In this document: piece after piece, positions 1 through 7,200 of the stretch
Numbering within the stretch: position 1 is the stretch's first letter
How the letters are laid out: each line of letters opens with the position of its first letter
DNA from: Bacteroidales bacterium
Lineage (GTDB): Bacteria; Bacteroidota; Bacteroidia; Bacteroidales; UBA932
Direction: 5' to 3'
Length of the DNA stretch: 64,000 bases
NCBI GenBank assembly: GCA_016287075.1
Contig: JAEEVC010000009.1
Location: forward strand, 36,135 to 100,134
Translations under genes and position numbers: made by a program
The notes under the pieces: model-generated
Database searches by the model: none
Told to the model about the DNA's origin: nothing
Seen by the model: the letters and a program-made list of their open reading frames with translations, nothing else

Positions 1-262
1 CCAGCATGGCGCTGATGATGTTGACGGCCTGGGGGACGTTCGGGTTGACGGCGACCAGCAGGTCGGCCGTCTCCGCCCCGGCCTTGCGCAGCACGGCGAT
101 GGAGGTCGGGTCCCCCTGGATGGAAACAACGTCCGTCGTGGCGGAAAGCTTCGCGATCCGCGCCGGGTCCGTGTCAATGACGACGATGTCGTTGGCTTCG
201 TGGCTCAGCATCTTCGCGAGGTGCGAACCCACCTCGCCGGCGCCTTCGATAATGATCTTCAT
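1..262 (-). CDS. trkA: Trk potassium uptake protein TrkA, N-terminal part (cut by window edge)
   Basis: Only the first 87 codons lie in the window. The product starts MKIIIEGAGEVGSHLAKML and continues with a VVIDTDPARI segment. This is the Rossmann-type NAD-binding RCK_N fold of TrkA: a GxGxxG glycine-rich loop (GAGEVG) at about residues 7-12 and an acidic residue at the end of beta-2 that binds the adenosine ribose. TrkA is the cytoplasmic regulatory subunit gating the TrkH potassium channel; trkH would be expected beyond the window edge. The ATG at 262 lies 4 nt after the glycosyltransferase stop, so it is the last visible gene of the minus-strand operon. Confidence 0.85.
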   Translation of the reverse strand, partial: MKIIIEGAGEVGSHLAKMLSHEANDIVVIDTDPARIAKLSATTDVVSIQGDPTSIAVLRKAGAETADLLVAVNPNVPQAVNIISAML

Positions 263-266
263 ATCT

Positions 267-1334
267 TCATTTTTTCTTGATCTTGACCCAGTTCCCGCGC
301 AGCAGCAGGGCATAGGGGACGATCCATCCCTTGTAACGGCCCCTGATGGCGGCGGGCGCCTGCTCCCGGAGCGCTGCGGAAGCGTCCACGCTGAGCTGCC
401 GGTATTCCCGGTGCGCACGCAGGACGGCCCGGAAGGCGGACCAGTACCCCGTCAGGAGATACACGCCCGCGGCGGCCCCGTCCAGGACCATCCGCTGGCG
501 GATGCGCCGCTGGGCCAGCCGTTCACATTGCTGCAACTGCTTGTCGGTCAGCGGCCTTTCGGGTATGTCCGCCGCAAATGTCCGGGCGAGGTTGTTCTCC
601 AGCATCAGGAGGTTGTTTCGGTAGTTCAGCTGCAGTTTGCGGGGGGAGGACGCGGGGAGCGTGCCGCCTCCGATGTGCCAGACGAGGGAGGAGGGGACCA
701 CCGATACCCGCCACCCGGCAAGCTGCATCCGCCAGCAGAGGTCGATTTCCTCCATGTGCGCGAAGAAGCGGTCATCGAGGCCGCCCAGCGCCTTCCACAC
801 GCTGCTCCGGACCATCAGGCAGGCCCCCGTGACCCAGAAAACATCCACGGGCTTGTCGTATTGCCCCGTATCGCGCTGGACCTTGCCCAGGATGCGGCCG
901 CGGCAGAAAGGATAACCGAAACGGTCGATCATGCCGCCCGCCGCGCCGGCGTATTCGAACAGGTCGCGCTCGTACCAGGAGTGGAGCTTGGGTCCGCAGG
1001 CGCCGCAGTCCGGATGGCTGTCCATCCATTCCACGAGCGGCCCGAGCCAGTCCGGGGAAACTTCGATATCGGAGTTGATGAGCACATAATACTCGGCCTC
1101 CACCTGCGCCAAAGCGCGGTTGTAACCGCCTGTGAAGCCGTAATTCCGGTCGAGGAGGAGGGTCCGGACCGACGGGAAACGCGTGGCGAGCAGCGTGCGC
1201 GAGCCGTCCGTGGAGGCGTTGTCCGCGACGATGACTTCCGCGTCCATCCCTTCGGTGGAGGCAAGCAGCCCCGGAAGGAACTTCGCGAGGAAGTCCTCCG
1301 TGTTCCAGTTCAGGATGACGACGGCGGTTTTCAT
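267..1334 (-). CDS. Family 2 glycosyltransferase (rhamnosyltransferase-like)
   Basis: A 355-residue inverting GT-A glycosyltransferase. Visible motifs are the N-terminal VVILNWN strand, DNAS at residues 38-41 (nucleotide binding), the NSDIEV metal-site region at about 87-92 (a DxD equivalent) and EEIDLCWR at about 195-202, which carries the likely catalytic base. GGLDDRFFAHMEEIDLCWR is typical of Bacteroidetes GT2 enzymes related to dTDP-rhamnosyltransferases. A basic, partly hydrophobic C-terminal tail suggests peripheral membrane attachment. The acceptor cannot be predicted: no polysaccharide cluster is adjacent, and the gene sits between the FKBP isomerase and trkA with gaps of 3-4 nt. Confidence 0.85.
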   Translation of the reverse strand: MKTAVVILNWNTEDFLAKFLPGLLASTEGMDAEVIVADNASTDGSRTLLATRFPSVRTLLLDRNYGFTGGYNRALAQVEAEYYVLINSDIEVSPDWLGPLVEWMDSHPDCGACGPKLHSWYERDLFEYAGAAGGMIDRFGYPFCRGRILGKVQRDTGQYDKPVDVFWVTGACLMVRSSVWKALGGLDDRFFAHMEEIDLCWRMQLAGWRVSVVPSSLVWHIGGGTLPASSPRKLQLNYRNNLLMLENNLARTFAADIPERPLTDKQLQQCERLAQRRIRQRMVLDGAAAGVYLLTGYWSAFRAVLRAHREYRQLSVDASAALREQAPAAIRGRYKGWIVPYALLLRGNWVKIKKK

Positions 1335-1337
1335 GGT

Positions 1338-2018
1338 CTATGCGTCGTGGTGGTGGCAGCAGCCGCCTTCGTGGCCTTCGCCATGGCAACAGCCTTCGCC
1401 ATGCTCATGGCCCTCGCCATGGCAGCAGCCTTCGCCATGCTCATGGCCCTCGCCGTGGCAGCAGCCTTCGCCGTCTTCGTGGTGGTGCTTGTGGCAATGG
1501 CCGTGGCCATGGTGGCAGCAGCCTTCCTCCGGCGGAAGATACTCACCGTGAAGGCCTTCCGTCAATTCCTTCTCCGTCGCGTCGCGGACGGAAAGGACCT
1601 TGCCGCTGAAATGCAGCGTCTTTCCGGCCATCGGGTGGTTGAAGTCGAGCGTGACGCCCTCCTCCTTCACGGCGACGACCGTCGCGTTCACGACGCTGCC
1701 GTCCTTACCGATCATCGGCACGATCCGCCCCACCTGCATCAGGTCCTCGCGGAGTTCCCCGCGGACCATGAAGGCCGTTTTCGGCACGTCGAAGCAGCGC
1801 TTCTCGTCATAAGGGCCATAACCCTCCTCCGGGCTGAGCGTAAAGGCGAAGGGGTCGCCTTCCGCAAGCCCTTCCACCTCCGCTTCAAAGCGGGGGATCA
1901 GCATGTGCGTGCCGTGGATATAGTCCAGCGGGCGTTCCTCCGTCGCGCGGTCCACGATGGCCCCGTCGACTTCCAGTTCGTAGGCGAGGACGGCCACTTT
2001 GTTCTTGTCTATCTTCAT
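1338..2018 (-). CDS. slyD: SlyD-like FKBP-type peptidyl-prolyl isomerase with His/Cys-rich tail
   Basis: A 226-residue protein with a split FKBP domain. The N-terminal half (MKIDKNKVAVLAYELEVDG, then LDYIHGTHMLIPRFEAEVEGL) is followed by an insert-in-flap region, and the FKBP fold closes around residues 130-150 (VTLDFNHPMAGKTLHF). This is the SlyD layout of prolyl isomerase plus chaperone. From about residue 160 the protein becomes a metal-binding tail rich in His, Cys, Gly and Glu, built from three near-identical 12-residue units (GEGCCHGEGHEH type). In Escherichia coli the SlyD tail binds nickel for hydrogenase maturation; whether the same holds here is inference, since no nickel enzyme lies nearby. 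Confidence 0.88.
   Translation of the reverse strand: MKIDKNKVAVLAYELEVDGAIVDRATEERPLDYIHGTHMLIPRFEAEVEGLAEGDPFAFTLSPEEGYGPYDEKRCFDVPKTAFMVRGELREDLMQVGRIVPMIGKDGSVVNATVVAVKEEGVTLDFNHPMAGKTLHFSGKVLSVRDATEKELTEGLHGEYLPPEEGCCHHGHGHCHKHHHEDGEGCCHGEGHEHGEGCCHGEGHEHGEGCCHGEGHEGGCCHHHDA
1376..1480. repeat. 36-nt tandem repeat encoding the His/Cys tail
   Basis: About three direct copies of a 36-nt unit inside the SlyD-like gene, each encoding the 12 residues GEGCCHGEGHEH with few substitutions. The near-identity at DNA level points to recent slippage or unequal-exchange duplication. Copy number, and so metal capacity, may vary between strains. Confidence 0.8.
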
Positions 2019-2019
2019 C

Positions 2020-3384
2020 TTAACCGTTGATATCTACGTTTGAAAATGCTAAGGTAGGAATTAATTTCGACATACACGCGCGTGCATCGTCCGCGACGTC
2101 GGTCAGGTTGTTCCAGAGGGAGATGAAATTGCCGGTCATCAGCATCTCGCGGACCGGGTGGACGATCTTTCCGCCGGCGAAGGCATAGCCCTCGATGCCG
2201 TAGGAGAAGTCCCCGGTGGAGGAGTTGCTGTTGCCTCCGTTGAAACCCGTGACCAGGATGCCGTCCCCGACCTTCCGGAGCACGTCTTCCAGGGTCTTGC
2301 ATCCGCCGGTCGGCAGGACGACGGCCCGCGTGCAGTCCTCCACGGTAGGCGCCGCGTCCATCTTCCGGGCGATGTAGGTGTTGAGGAAGAACATTTTCAC
2401 CGTACCTTCCTCGATGACAGGCGCTTCCGCCGTCGCGACGCCTTCGCTGTCGAAAAGCCGGGCGCCGTTCGCCCCGGCGACGCGGGGCCGGTCGAGGACC
2501 GTCAGGCAGGAGGGAAAAACCTGCTCCCCGAGCCGGTCGGCAAGGAAGGAATTCTTCTGCTGGACCGAATAGCCGCCGAGGGCGGTCAGCAGGGGATTGA
2601 GCAGCTTCGAGGCGCATTCACTCTCGACGACGACGTTCATCTTCCCGCCGGCACAGAACTGCGGTCCGATCTGCCCCACCGCCCGGGCGATCGCCGTCCC
2701 GGCGCAGGTCGCAAGGGAGGGCAGGATGTCCGCGTACCGGGGCGATGCATCCCACCAATAGGCGCTGTAGCGGTCTCCGTCCGCCGATTCGACGGTGACT
2801 TCGTATCCGATTTCAAAGGATGTCTCCGTGTGCCGTGCGCAGAGGCCCTGCGAATCCATGACAATGCTGTCGAACACGCTGTCGGAATACTCGCCTTCTT
2901 CGGAAACGACCTTCCAGCCGTCTCCGGTGCGGTTTTTCAGGGTTGACCCCGTGGCAAGCGCGCGCCGGCGTTCCGGCGTCAGTTCCTCGACGGCCGGGTC
3001 GTACAGGCCCAGTTCCCGTCCGCCCGGGGCGTCTTTCGCCACGCGCGACGGGTCGGGCAGGTCGCGGCAGGGGTCGGGGGCGAGCATCCGGACCATGTCG
3101 ATGCCCTTGCGGATGAACCCTTCCAGTTCCGCTTCCTCCAGCCGGTTGGTGGAGAAGGTCCCGAAGCGTCCGTCCACGAACAGGGCGACCTGCAGGCTCC
3201 GGTCGAGGGCATGCGTCACCTTGTCCACCTCCCCGTCCAGCATGCCGACGAGTTCAAGCAGGCTCTTGTTCAGCGTGACCCGCACTTTCCCGGCGCCCAG
3301 GGTGCGGGCGATGTCCATGCTTTTCCGGGCCAGGGCCATTTCTCCGGGCGTCAGGAGCCCGGTCGTGTTTCTTTCCATGTTCAT
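2020..3384 (-). CDS. tldE: TldE/PmbA-family metallopeptidase subunit
   Basis: A 454-residue protein of the TldD/PmbA (U62) family. The C-terminal half carries the conserved features: VIEEGTVKMFFLNTYIARK, then LPTGG and the FNGGNSNSSTGDFSYGIEGY block, and finally the GNFISLWNNL segment. It lacks the HExxxH zinc motif that its partner TldD carries, as expected for TldE. TldD-TldE is a heterodimeric zinc protease that degrades unfolded peptides and matures some RiPPs in other bacteria. The start ATG overlaps the tldD stop by 4 nt, implying translational coupling and a stoichiometric complex. Confidence 0.9.
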   Translation of the reverse strand: MNMERNTTGLLTPGEMALARKSMDIARTLGAGKVRVTLNKSLLELVGMLDGEVDKVTHALDRSLQVALFVDGRFGTFSTNRLEEAELEGFIRKGIDMVRMLAPDPCRDLPDPSRVAKDAPGGRELGLYDPAVEELTPERRRALATGSTLKNRTGDGWKVVSEEGEYSDSVFDSIVMDSQGLCARHTETSFEIGYEVTVESADGDRYSAYWWDASPRYADILPSLATCAGTAIARAVGQIGPQFCAGGKMNVVVESECASKLLNPLLTALGGYSVQQKNSFLADRLGEQVFPSCLTVLDRPRVAGANGARLFDSEGVATAEAPVIEEGTVKMFFLNTYIARKMDAAPTVEDCTRAVVLPTGGCKTLEDVLRKVGDGILVTGFNGGNSNSSTGDFSYGIEGYAFAGGKIVHPVREMLMTGNFISLWNNLTDVADDARACMSKLIPTLAFSNVDING

Positions 3385-4820
3385 TCTCCTCCGACGGTAA
3401 GGGATTGGACCAGCACGGTCGGGATGCCGCAGGAAACGGGGACGCTCTGTTCCTTCCCGCAGACCCAGGCACCGGGATCGACCGCGAGGTCATTGCCCAC
3501 GGCCACGATGTCCGCGAGGGCCTGGGGGCCGTTGCCGATGATGTTGATATCCTTCACCGGAGCGCCCAGCCGGCCGTTTTCAATCAGGAAGCCGCTCTTG
3601 ACGTAGAAGGTGAAATCCCCCTCGCCGATCTTGACCTGCCCGTTGGAGAATTCATCCACGTAGATGCCGTTGCGGACGCTGGCGATGATGTCCGCGGGTG
3701 TCGCATCCCCGCTCTCCATGTAGGTCGCGCGCATCCGGGGAAGCGGTGCATAACGGAAGGATTCCCGGCGCCCGTTTCCGGTCGGGGCCACGCCGTAATG
3801 CCTGGCGCTGATCCGGTCGTGGAGGTACGAGGTCAGGACCCCGTGCTCGACCATCCGGGTCTTTTGCCCGGGAACGCCTTCGTCGTCGAAGTTGAGCGCG
3901 CCGCGGTTGCCCTTGAGGGTCCCGTCATCGATGATGGAAATGGTTGAGGCACAGACTTTCTCTCCGATCCTTCCCGTAAAGATGGACTGTCCCTTCCGGT
4001 TGAAGTCCGCCTCGAAGGCATGGCCCATGGCCTCGTGGAGCAGGATGCCGGAAGCGCCGGCGCCCATCACCACGGGCATCTTCCCGCCCTTGGGCCGCCG
4101 GGCGGCGAAGCGTTCGTCGATGCCCGCAACCGCCTGGGACGCGATCTCCTCCAGCAGGGCGTCGCTGAGCATCTCGACCCCGCTCCGGTAGCTTCTCGAA
4201 ACGGTCTTGTTCTCGGTCTGCCCTCCCTGCTGGAAGATCACGGACGCCGAGACGCTCCCCATCGGGCGCGTGTCATACTTGAGCTCGCCGAAAGCATTGT
4301 ACATCAGGATGTCGCTGACCTGGAAGGACAGCATGGCGATGACCTTGACGATGCGGCTGTCGCGGCTCCGGATGCTTTTCTCCAGGCGCTGGAGGAAGGG
4401 GAGGAGGTCGGCGGCAGGCGTGCTCCGCCAATGCCGCTGAACCGGATAGCGGTCCGCGGCGGGATTGGGCTCGCCCCGGACGGGCCTCCGGGTCGGCCGG
4501 TCGCACGGCCGCGCGCCGGCTCCGTCGGCAATGGCCGCCGCGGCCCGCGCTGCGGACAGCATGTCCGGGACGGCCGTGCTCTCGGAGTAGGCATAGCCGG
4601 TCTTTTCCCCGTCCAGCACGCGGATCCCGACGCCGAAGTCGATGTGTTCCCCGCCGGAGGTCACTTCGCCGTCCCGGAGGGTCAGGTTGCCGTAGGTCGT
4701 GTTCTCGAAATAAAGGTCGGCATAATCGCCCCCGCGGGAGAGACTCTCCGCGATGAGGCGGTCCAATGTCGGGCCGTCAACTTGGAAGATGCTGAAATAC
4801 GCCTGTTTAGGCTTGATCAT
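3381..4820 (-). CDS. tldD: TldD metallopeptidase, catalytic subunit
   Basis: A 479-residue TldD with the zinc-binding, catalytic HEAMGHAFE motif (HExxxH) at about residues 262-270, in the usual GASGILLHEAMGH context. Downstream are the conserved blocks NRGALNFDDEG and MRATYMESGD and a C-terminal Cys/Gly/Pro segment near EQSVPVSCGIP. With TldE it forms a cytoplasmic barrel-shaped protease for short unstructured peptides. Its start lies 14 nt inside the end of the upstream P-loop kinase gene and its end overlaps tldE by 4 nt. No RiPP precursor is visible next to it, so general peptide degradation is the simplest role. Confidence 0.93.
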   Translation of the reverse strand: MIKPKQAYFSIFQVDGPTLDRLIAESLSRGGDYADLYFENTTYGNLTLRDGEVTSGGEHIDFGVGIRVLDGEKTGYAYSESTAVPDMLSAARAAAAIADGAGARPCDRPTRRPVRGEPNPAADRYPVQRHWRSTPAADLLPFLQRLEKSIRSRDSRIVKVIAMLSFQVSDILMYNAFGELKYDTRPMGSVSASVIFQQGGQTENKTVSRSYRSGVEMLSDALLEEIASQAVAGIDERFAARRPKGGKMPVVMGAGASGILLHEAMGHAFEADFNRKGQSIFTGRIGEKVCASTISIIDDGTLKGNRGALNFDDEGVPGQKTRMVEHGVLTSYLHDRISARHYGVAPTGNGRRESFRYAPLPRMRATYMESGDATPADIIASVRNGIYVDEFSNGQVKIGEGDFTFYVKSGFLIENGRLGAPVKDINIIGNGPQALADIVAVGNDLAVDPGAWVCGKEQSVPVSCGIPTVLVQSLTVGGE

Positions 4821-5385
4821 ACGCTGTCTTTTCTATCTGGCGGTACAGTTCGGGATCATGGATGACCGTTCCCTTCTGGGAACCTTCCGCGATGATGCGG
4901 TAGGGCGGTTCGGAATTGTCGGCGAGGACCCAGCTGTTGCAGACCGGCCTGTATTCCCGGAAGAAATTCCGCAGACCGGCGTAGTAGCGCCGCCGGACCG
5001 TGTCTTCCATGACGTCGTGCCCGCCGGTCGAAACCCGCGCCCGTACCCGGGCGAGGGCCGCTTCCGGCGAGGGCAGCCACAGGTACAGGATCGTAACCGA
5101 ATACCCGAGTTCCTGGGCACTGCGTACCGTCTTGAGGAGCGAACGGGTCGCCAGGGTGCTCTCGATACCGAAATCCGCCCGTTTCCGGAACAGGTCCTGC
5201 ATCTTGATGAGCATGTAACGGCCTGCCTGGATGGACGCGGCTTCCGGGCGGGAAGGGGAGAGCGCCTTCGCGAACTCGTCCGAATTGATGAACTCGCTGC
5301 ATTCAAGCAGCTCGGGCAGGACGGTATAGGATGCCGTCGTCTTGCCCGAGCCGTTGCAGCCGGAGATGATGAAGAGCCGGGGCAT
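4807..5385 (-). CDS. P-loop kinase, zeta-toxin-like (AAA family)
   Basis: A 192-residue protein beginning MPRLFIISGCNGSGKTTASY, with a Walker A motif (GCNGSGKT) at residues 9-16. INSDEFAK (about 34-41) and GIESTLATRS (about 73-82) match the substrate-binding and guanidine-contacting stretches of the zeta toxin/UDP-GlcNAc kinase fold. Arg-rich VRARVSTGGHDV and RRRYYAGLRNFF supply candidate phosphate-stabilising residues. No epsilon-type antitoxin gene is adjacent; instead it overlaps tldD by 14 nt at the head of the operon. A housekeeping nucleotide- or sugar-kinase role is as likely as a toxin. Confidence 0.75.
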   Translation of the reverse strand: MPRLFIISGCNGSGKTTASYTVLPELLECSEFINSDEFAKALSPSRPEAASIQAGRYMLIKMQDLFRKRADFGIESTLATRSLLKTVRSAQELGYSVTILYLWLPSPEAALARVRARVSTGGHDVMEDTVRRRYYAGLRNFFREYRPVCNSWVLADNSEPPYRIIAEGSQKGTVIHDPELYRQIEKTAYDQA

Positions 5386-5391
5386 GGGCGC

Positions 5392-7071
5392 TTACGCCGT
5401 CGCAGCCTCGAGCCGCTTCATGAGGGCGAACATGACCAGGCCGGAAATGACGCAGAGGGCCATGAGGACGGTCCAGTTCACCCACAGGGGCACGTTGTCC
5501 CAGAGCATGGAAGGGATCGAGCTGAGGTAGTTGCCGATCGCCGTCGCCGCGAACCAGAGGCCCATCATGAGGCCCTTGTACTTGGGCGGCGCGACCTTCG
5601 AGACGAAGGAGATGCCCATCGGGGAAAGCAGCAGTTCGGCGAACGTCAGCACGAGGTAGGTGCTGATCAGGTAGGTCGGGACGACCGGGTCGGGCGACAC
5701 GCCGCCGACGGCCTTCAGGGCCGAAGGGGCGGGCTGGCCGTTGGAGGCGGCGAGCATGATCAGGTAGCCGATCGCGGCGACGAACATGCCCAGGCCGATC
5801 TTCTTCGGGGCGGAAGGCTCCTTGCCTTTCTTGGCGAGGGCGCCGAACAGGGCCATGGAGACCGGGGTGAGGGCGACGACGAAGAACGGATTGAACTGCT
5901 GGAACTGCTGGGGAAGGATGTGCAGTTCGGGGCTCATGCCCTTGTAGATGGCGAAGGCGCCGCCCCACAGGAGCACCGTCACGGCGGCGCAGATCCCCTT
6001 CGCCCTGGCGGTTTCGGACTGGAAGGCACCGAAAAGCGTATAGACCGAAATGGCGATCAGGAAGAGCGGCCAGATGTTGAAACCGATGCGGAGCGGACCG
6101 GAAACGGTATCCTGGGTGTAGTCGCGGGCGAAATAGGTGAGCGAGGAGCCGTTCTGGTGGAAGGCCATCCAGAAGAAGATGACGACGGCGAAGACGAAGC
6201 AGAGGGCGACGATGCGGTCCTTGGTCTGCTTGGGCGTCAGTTCGACCACGTTCTCGCTGGCGGCGGCCGCCTGCTTGGCGTTGACGTCGGTGTGCTTGAA
6301 CCAGGAGCGGAAGCCGAAGTAGATGGCCATCGACACGATCAGGGACACGCACGCGACGGCGAAACCGAGGTTATAGGCGGTCGAGAGCTGGTTGATGTAG
6401 TACTGGCTGAAATCCGTCAGGTTCATGACGGCGACATCCGCACCGGGCATCATGGCCTGGAGTCCTTCGAGGGCCGACGGGTCCTGGAGCGTGCCGTTGA
6501 GGCACTGGTGCGCCAGGGCGGGGATGTCGGCCTTGTAGATGAGACCGGACTTGGCCAGGTGGCTGTTCGTCAGCGCGGTCGCCGCCGTCGGGGCGAACAT
6601 GGCGCCGAGGTTGATGGCCATGTAGAACAGGGAGAAGCCGGAGTCCCGCTTGGCGCTGTATTTGGGATCGTCGTACAGGTTGCCGGTCATGACCTGGAGG
6701 TTGCCCTTGAACAGGCCCGTGCCCACGGCGATGAGGAGCAGGGCGCCGATCATCATGGCGAGGGCGAGGCCGCGGTTGGCGAAGGCGTCGGTCGGGATGG
6801 CCAGGGCAAGATAGCCCAGGAACATCACGGAAATACCTGTGACGACGCACTTTCCGAAACCGATCTTGTCCGCAAGCCATCCGCCGAGCACCGGCATGAA
6901 ATAGACGGCTGCGAGGAAAATGGCATAGAACTGGCCGGCCGCGGCGGCGGTGAAGCCGAACTTCGCCTGCAGGAACAGGAGGAAGATGGCCAGCATCGTG
7001 TAGTACCCGAATCGCTCGCCGGTATTGGCGAGGGCGAGGGCGAAGAGACCTTTGGGTTGGTTCTTGAACAT
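5392..7071 (-). CDS. POT-family proton-coupled peptide transporter
   Basis: A 559-residue MFS protein with about 14 predicted membrane helices, homologous to DtpT/YdgR. The POT signature on helix 1 appears as NTGERFGYY (residues 16-24); the first Glu of the canonical ExxERFxYY is replaced by Asn. Helix 1 is followed by VLGGWLADKIGFGK, the MFS loop 2-3 signature. It imports di- and tripeptides across the inner membrane. It lies just downstream of the protease-linked SusC/SusD operon on the same strand but has its own promoter (7103-7133), and a terminator separates the two. Confidence 0.9.
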   Translation of the reverse strand: MFKNQPKGLFALALANTGERFGYYTMLAIFLLFLQAKFGFTAAAAGQFYAIFLAAVYFMPVLGGWLADKIGFGKCVVTGISVMFLGYLALAIPTDAFANRGLALAMMIGALLLIAVGTGLFKGNLQVMTGNLYDDPKYSAKRDSGFSLFYMAINLGAMFAPTAATALTNSHLAKSGLIYKADIPALAHQCLNGTLQDPSALEGLQAMMPGADVAVMNLTDFSQYYINQLSTAYNLGFAVACVSLIVSMAIYFGFRSWFKHTDVNAKQAAAASENVVELTPKQTKDRIVALCFVFAVVIFFWMAFHQNGSSLTYFARDYTQDTVSGPLRIGFNIWPLFLIAISVYTLFGAFQSETARAKGICAAVTVLLWGGAFAIYKGMSPELHILPQQFQQFNPFFVVALTPVSMALFGALAKKGKEPSAPKKIGLGMFVAAIGYLIMLAASNGQPAPSALKAVGGVSPDPVVPTYLISTYLVLTFAELLLSPMGISFVSKVAPPKYKGLMMGLWFAATAIGNYLSSIPSMLWDNVPLWVNWTVLMALCVISGLVMFALMKRLEAATA

Positions 7072-7102
7072 ATGGTAACTGTTTTGAATTGTCTTATCTT
7101 GA

Positions 7103-7133
7103 CAAAGATACTGTTTTTTCGCTGGATTCCCAA
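7103..7133 (-). promoter_or_regulatory. Bacteroidetes-type promoter of the peptide transporter
   Basis: On the minus strand a TTG (7131-7133) is followed after 20 nt by TATCTTTG (7103-7110), an exact match to the TAnnTTTG -7 box. The start codon is 32 nt further on. Confidence 0.7.
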
Positions 7134-7147
7134 GGCCGTGGGGGACG

Positions 7148-7175
7148 GAAAAGGGCCGGCCCGGACGGCCGACCC
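7148..7175 (-). terminator. Intrinsic terminator of the Sus/protease operon
   Basis: Nine-base inverted repeat GGGTCGGCC / GGCCGGCCC (one mismatch, 5-nt loop) followed on the minus strand by TTTTC. It lies 25 nt after the stop of the BACON lipoprotein gene and directly upstream of the transporter promoter. Confidence 0.65.
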
Positions 7176-7200
7176 TTCATAAAGAGCGCGAAATGCAGGC

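Noticed and set aside
4807..5385. Complete toxin-antitoxin module
   Set aside because: No antitoxin-sized gene precedes or follows the kinase; both neighbours are long genes of known families.
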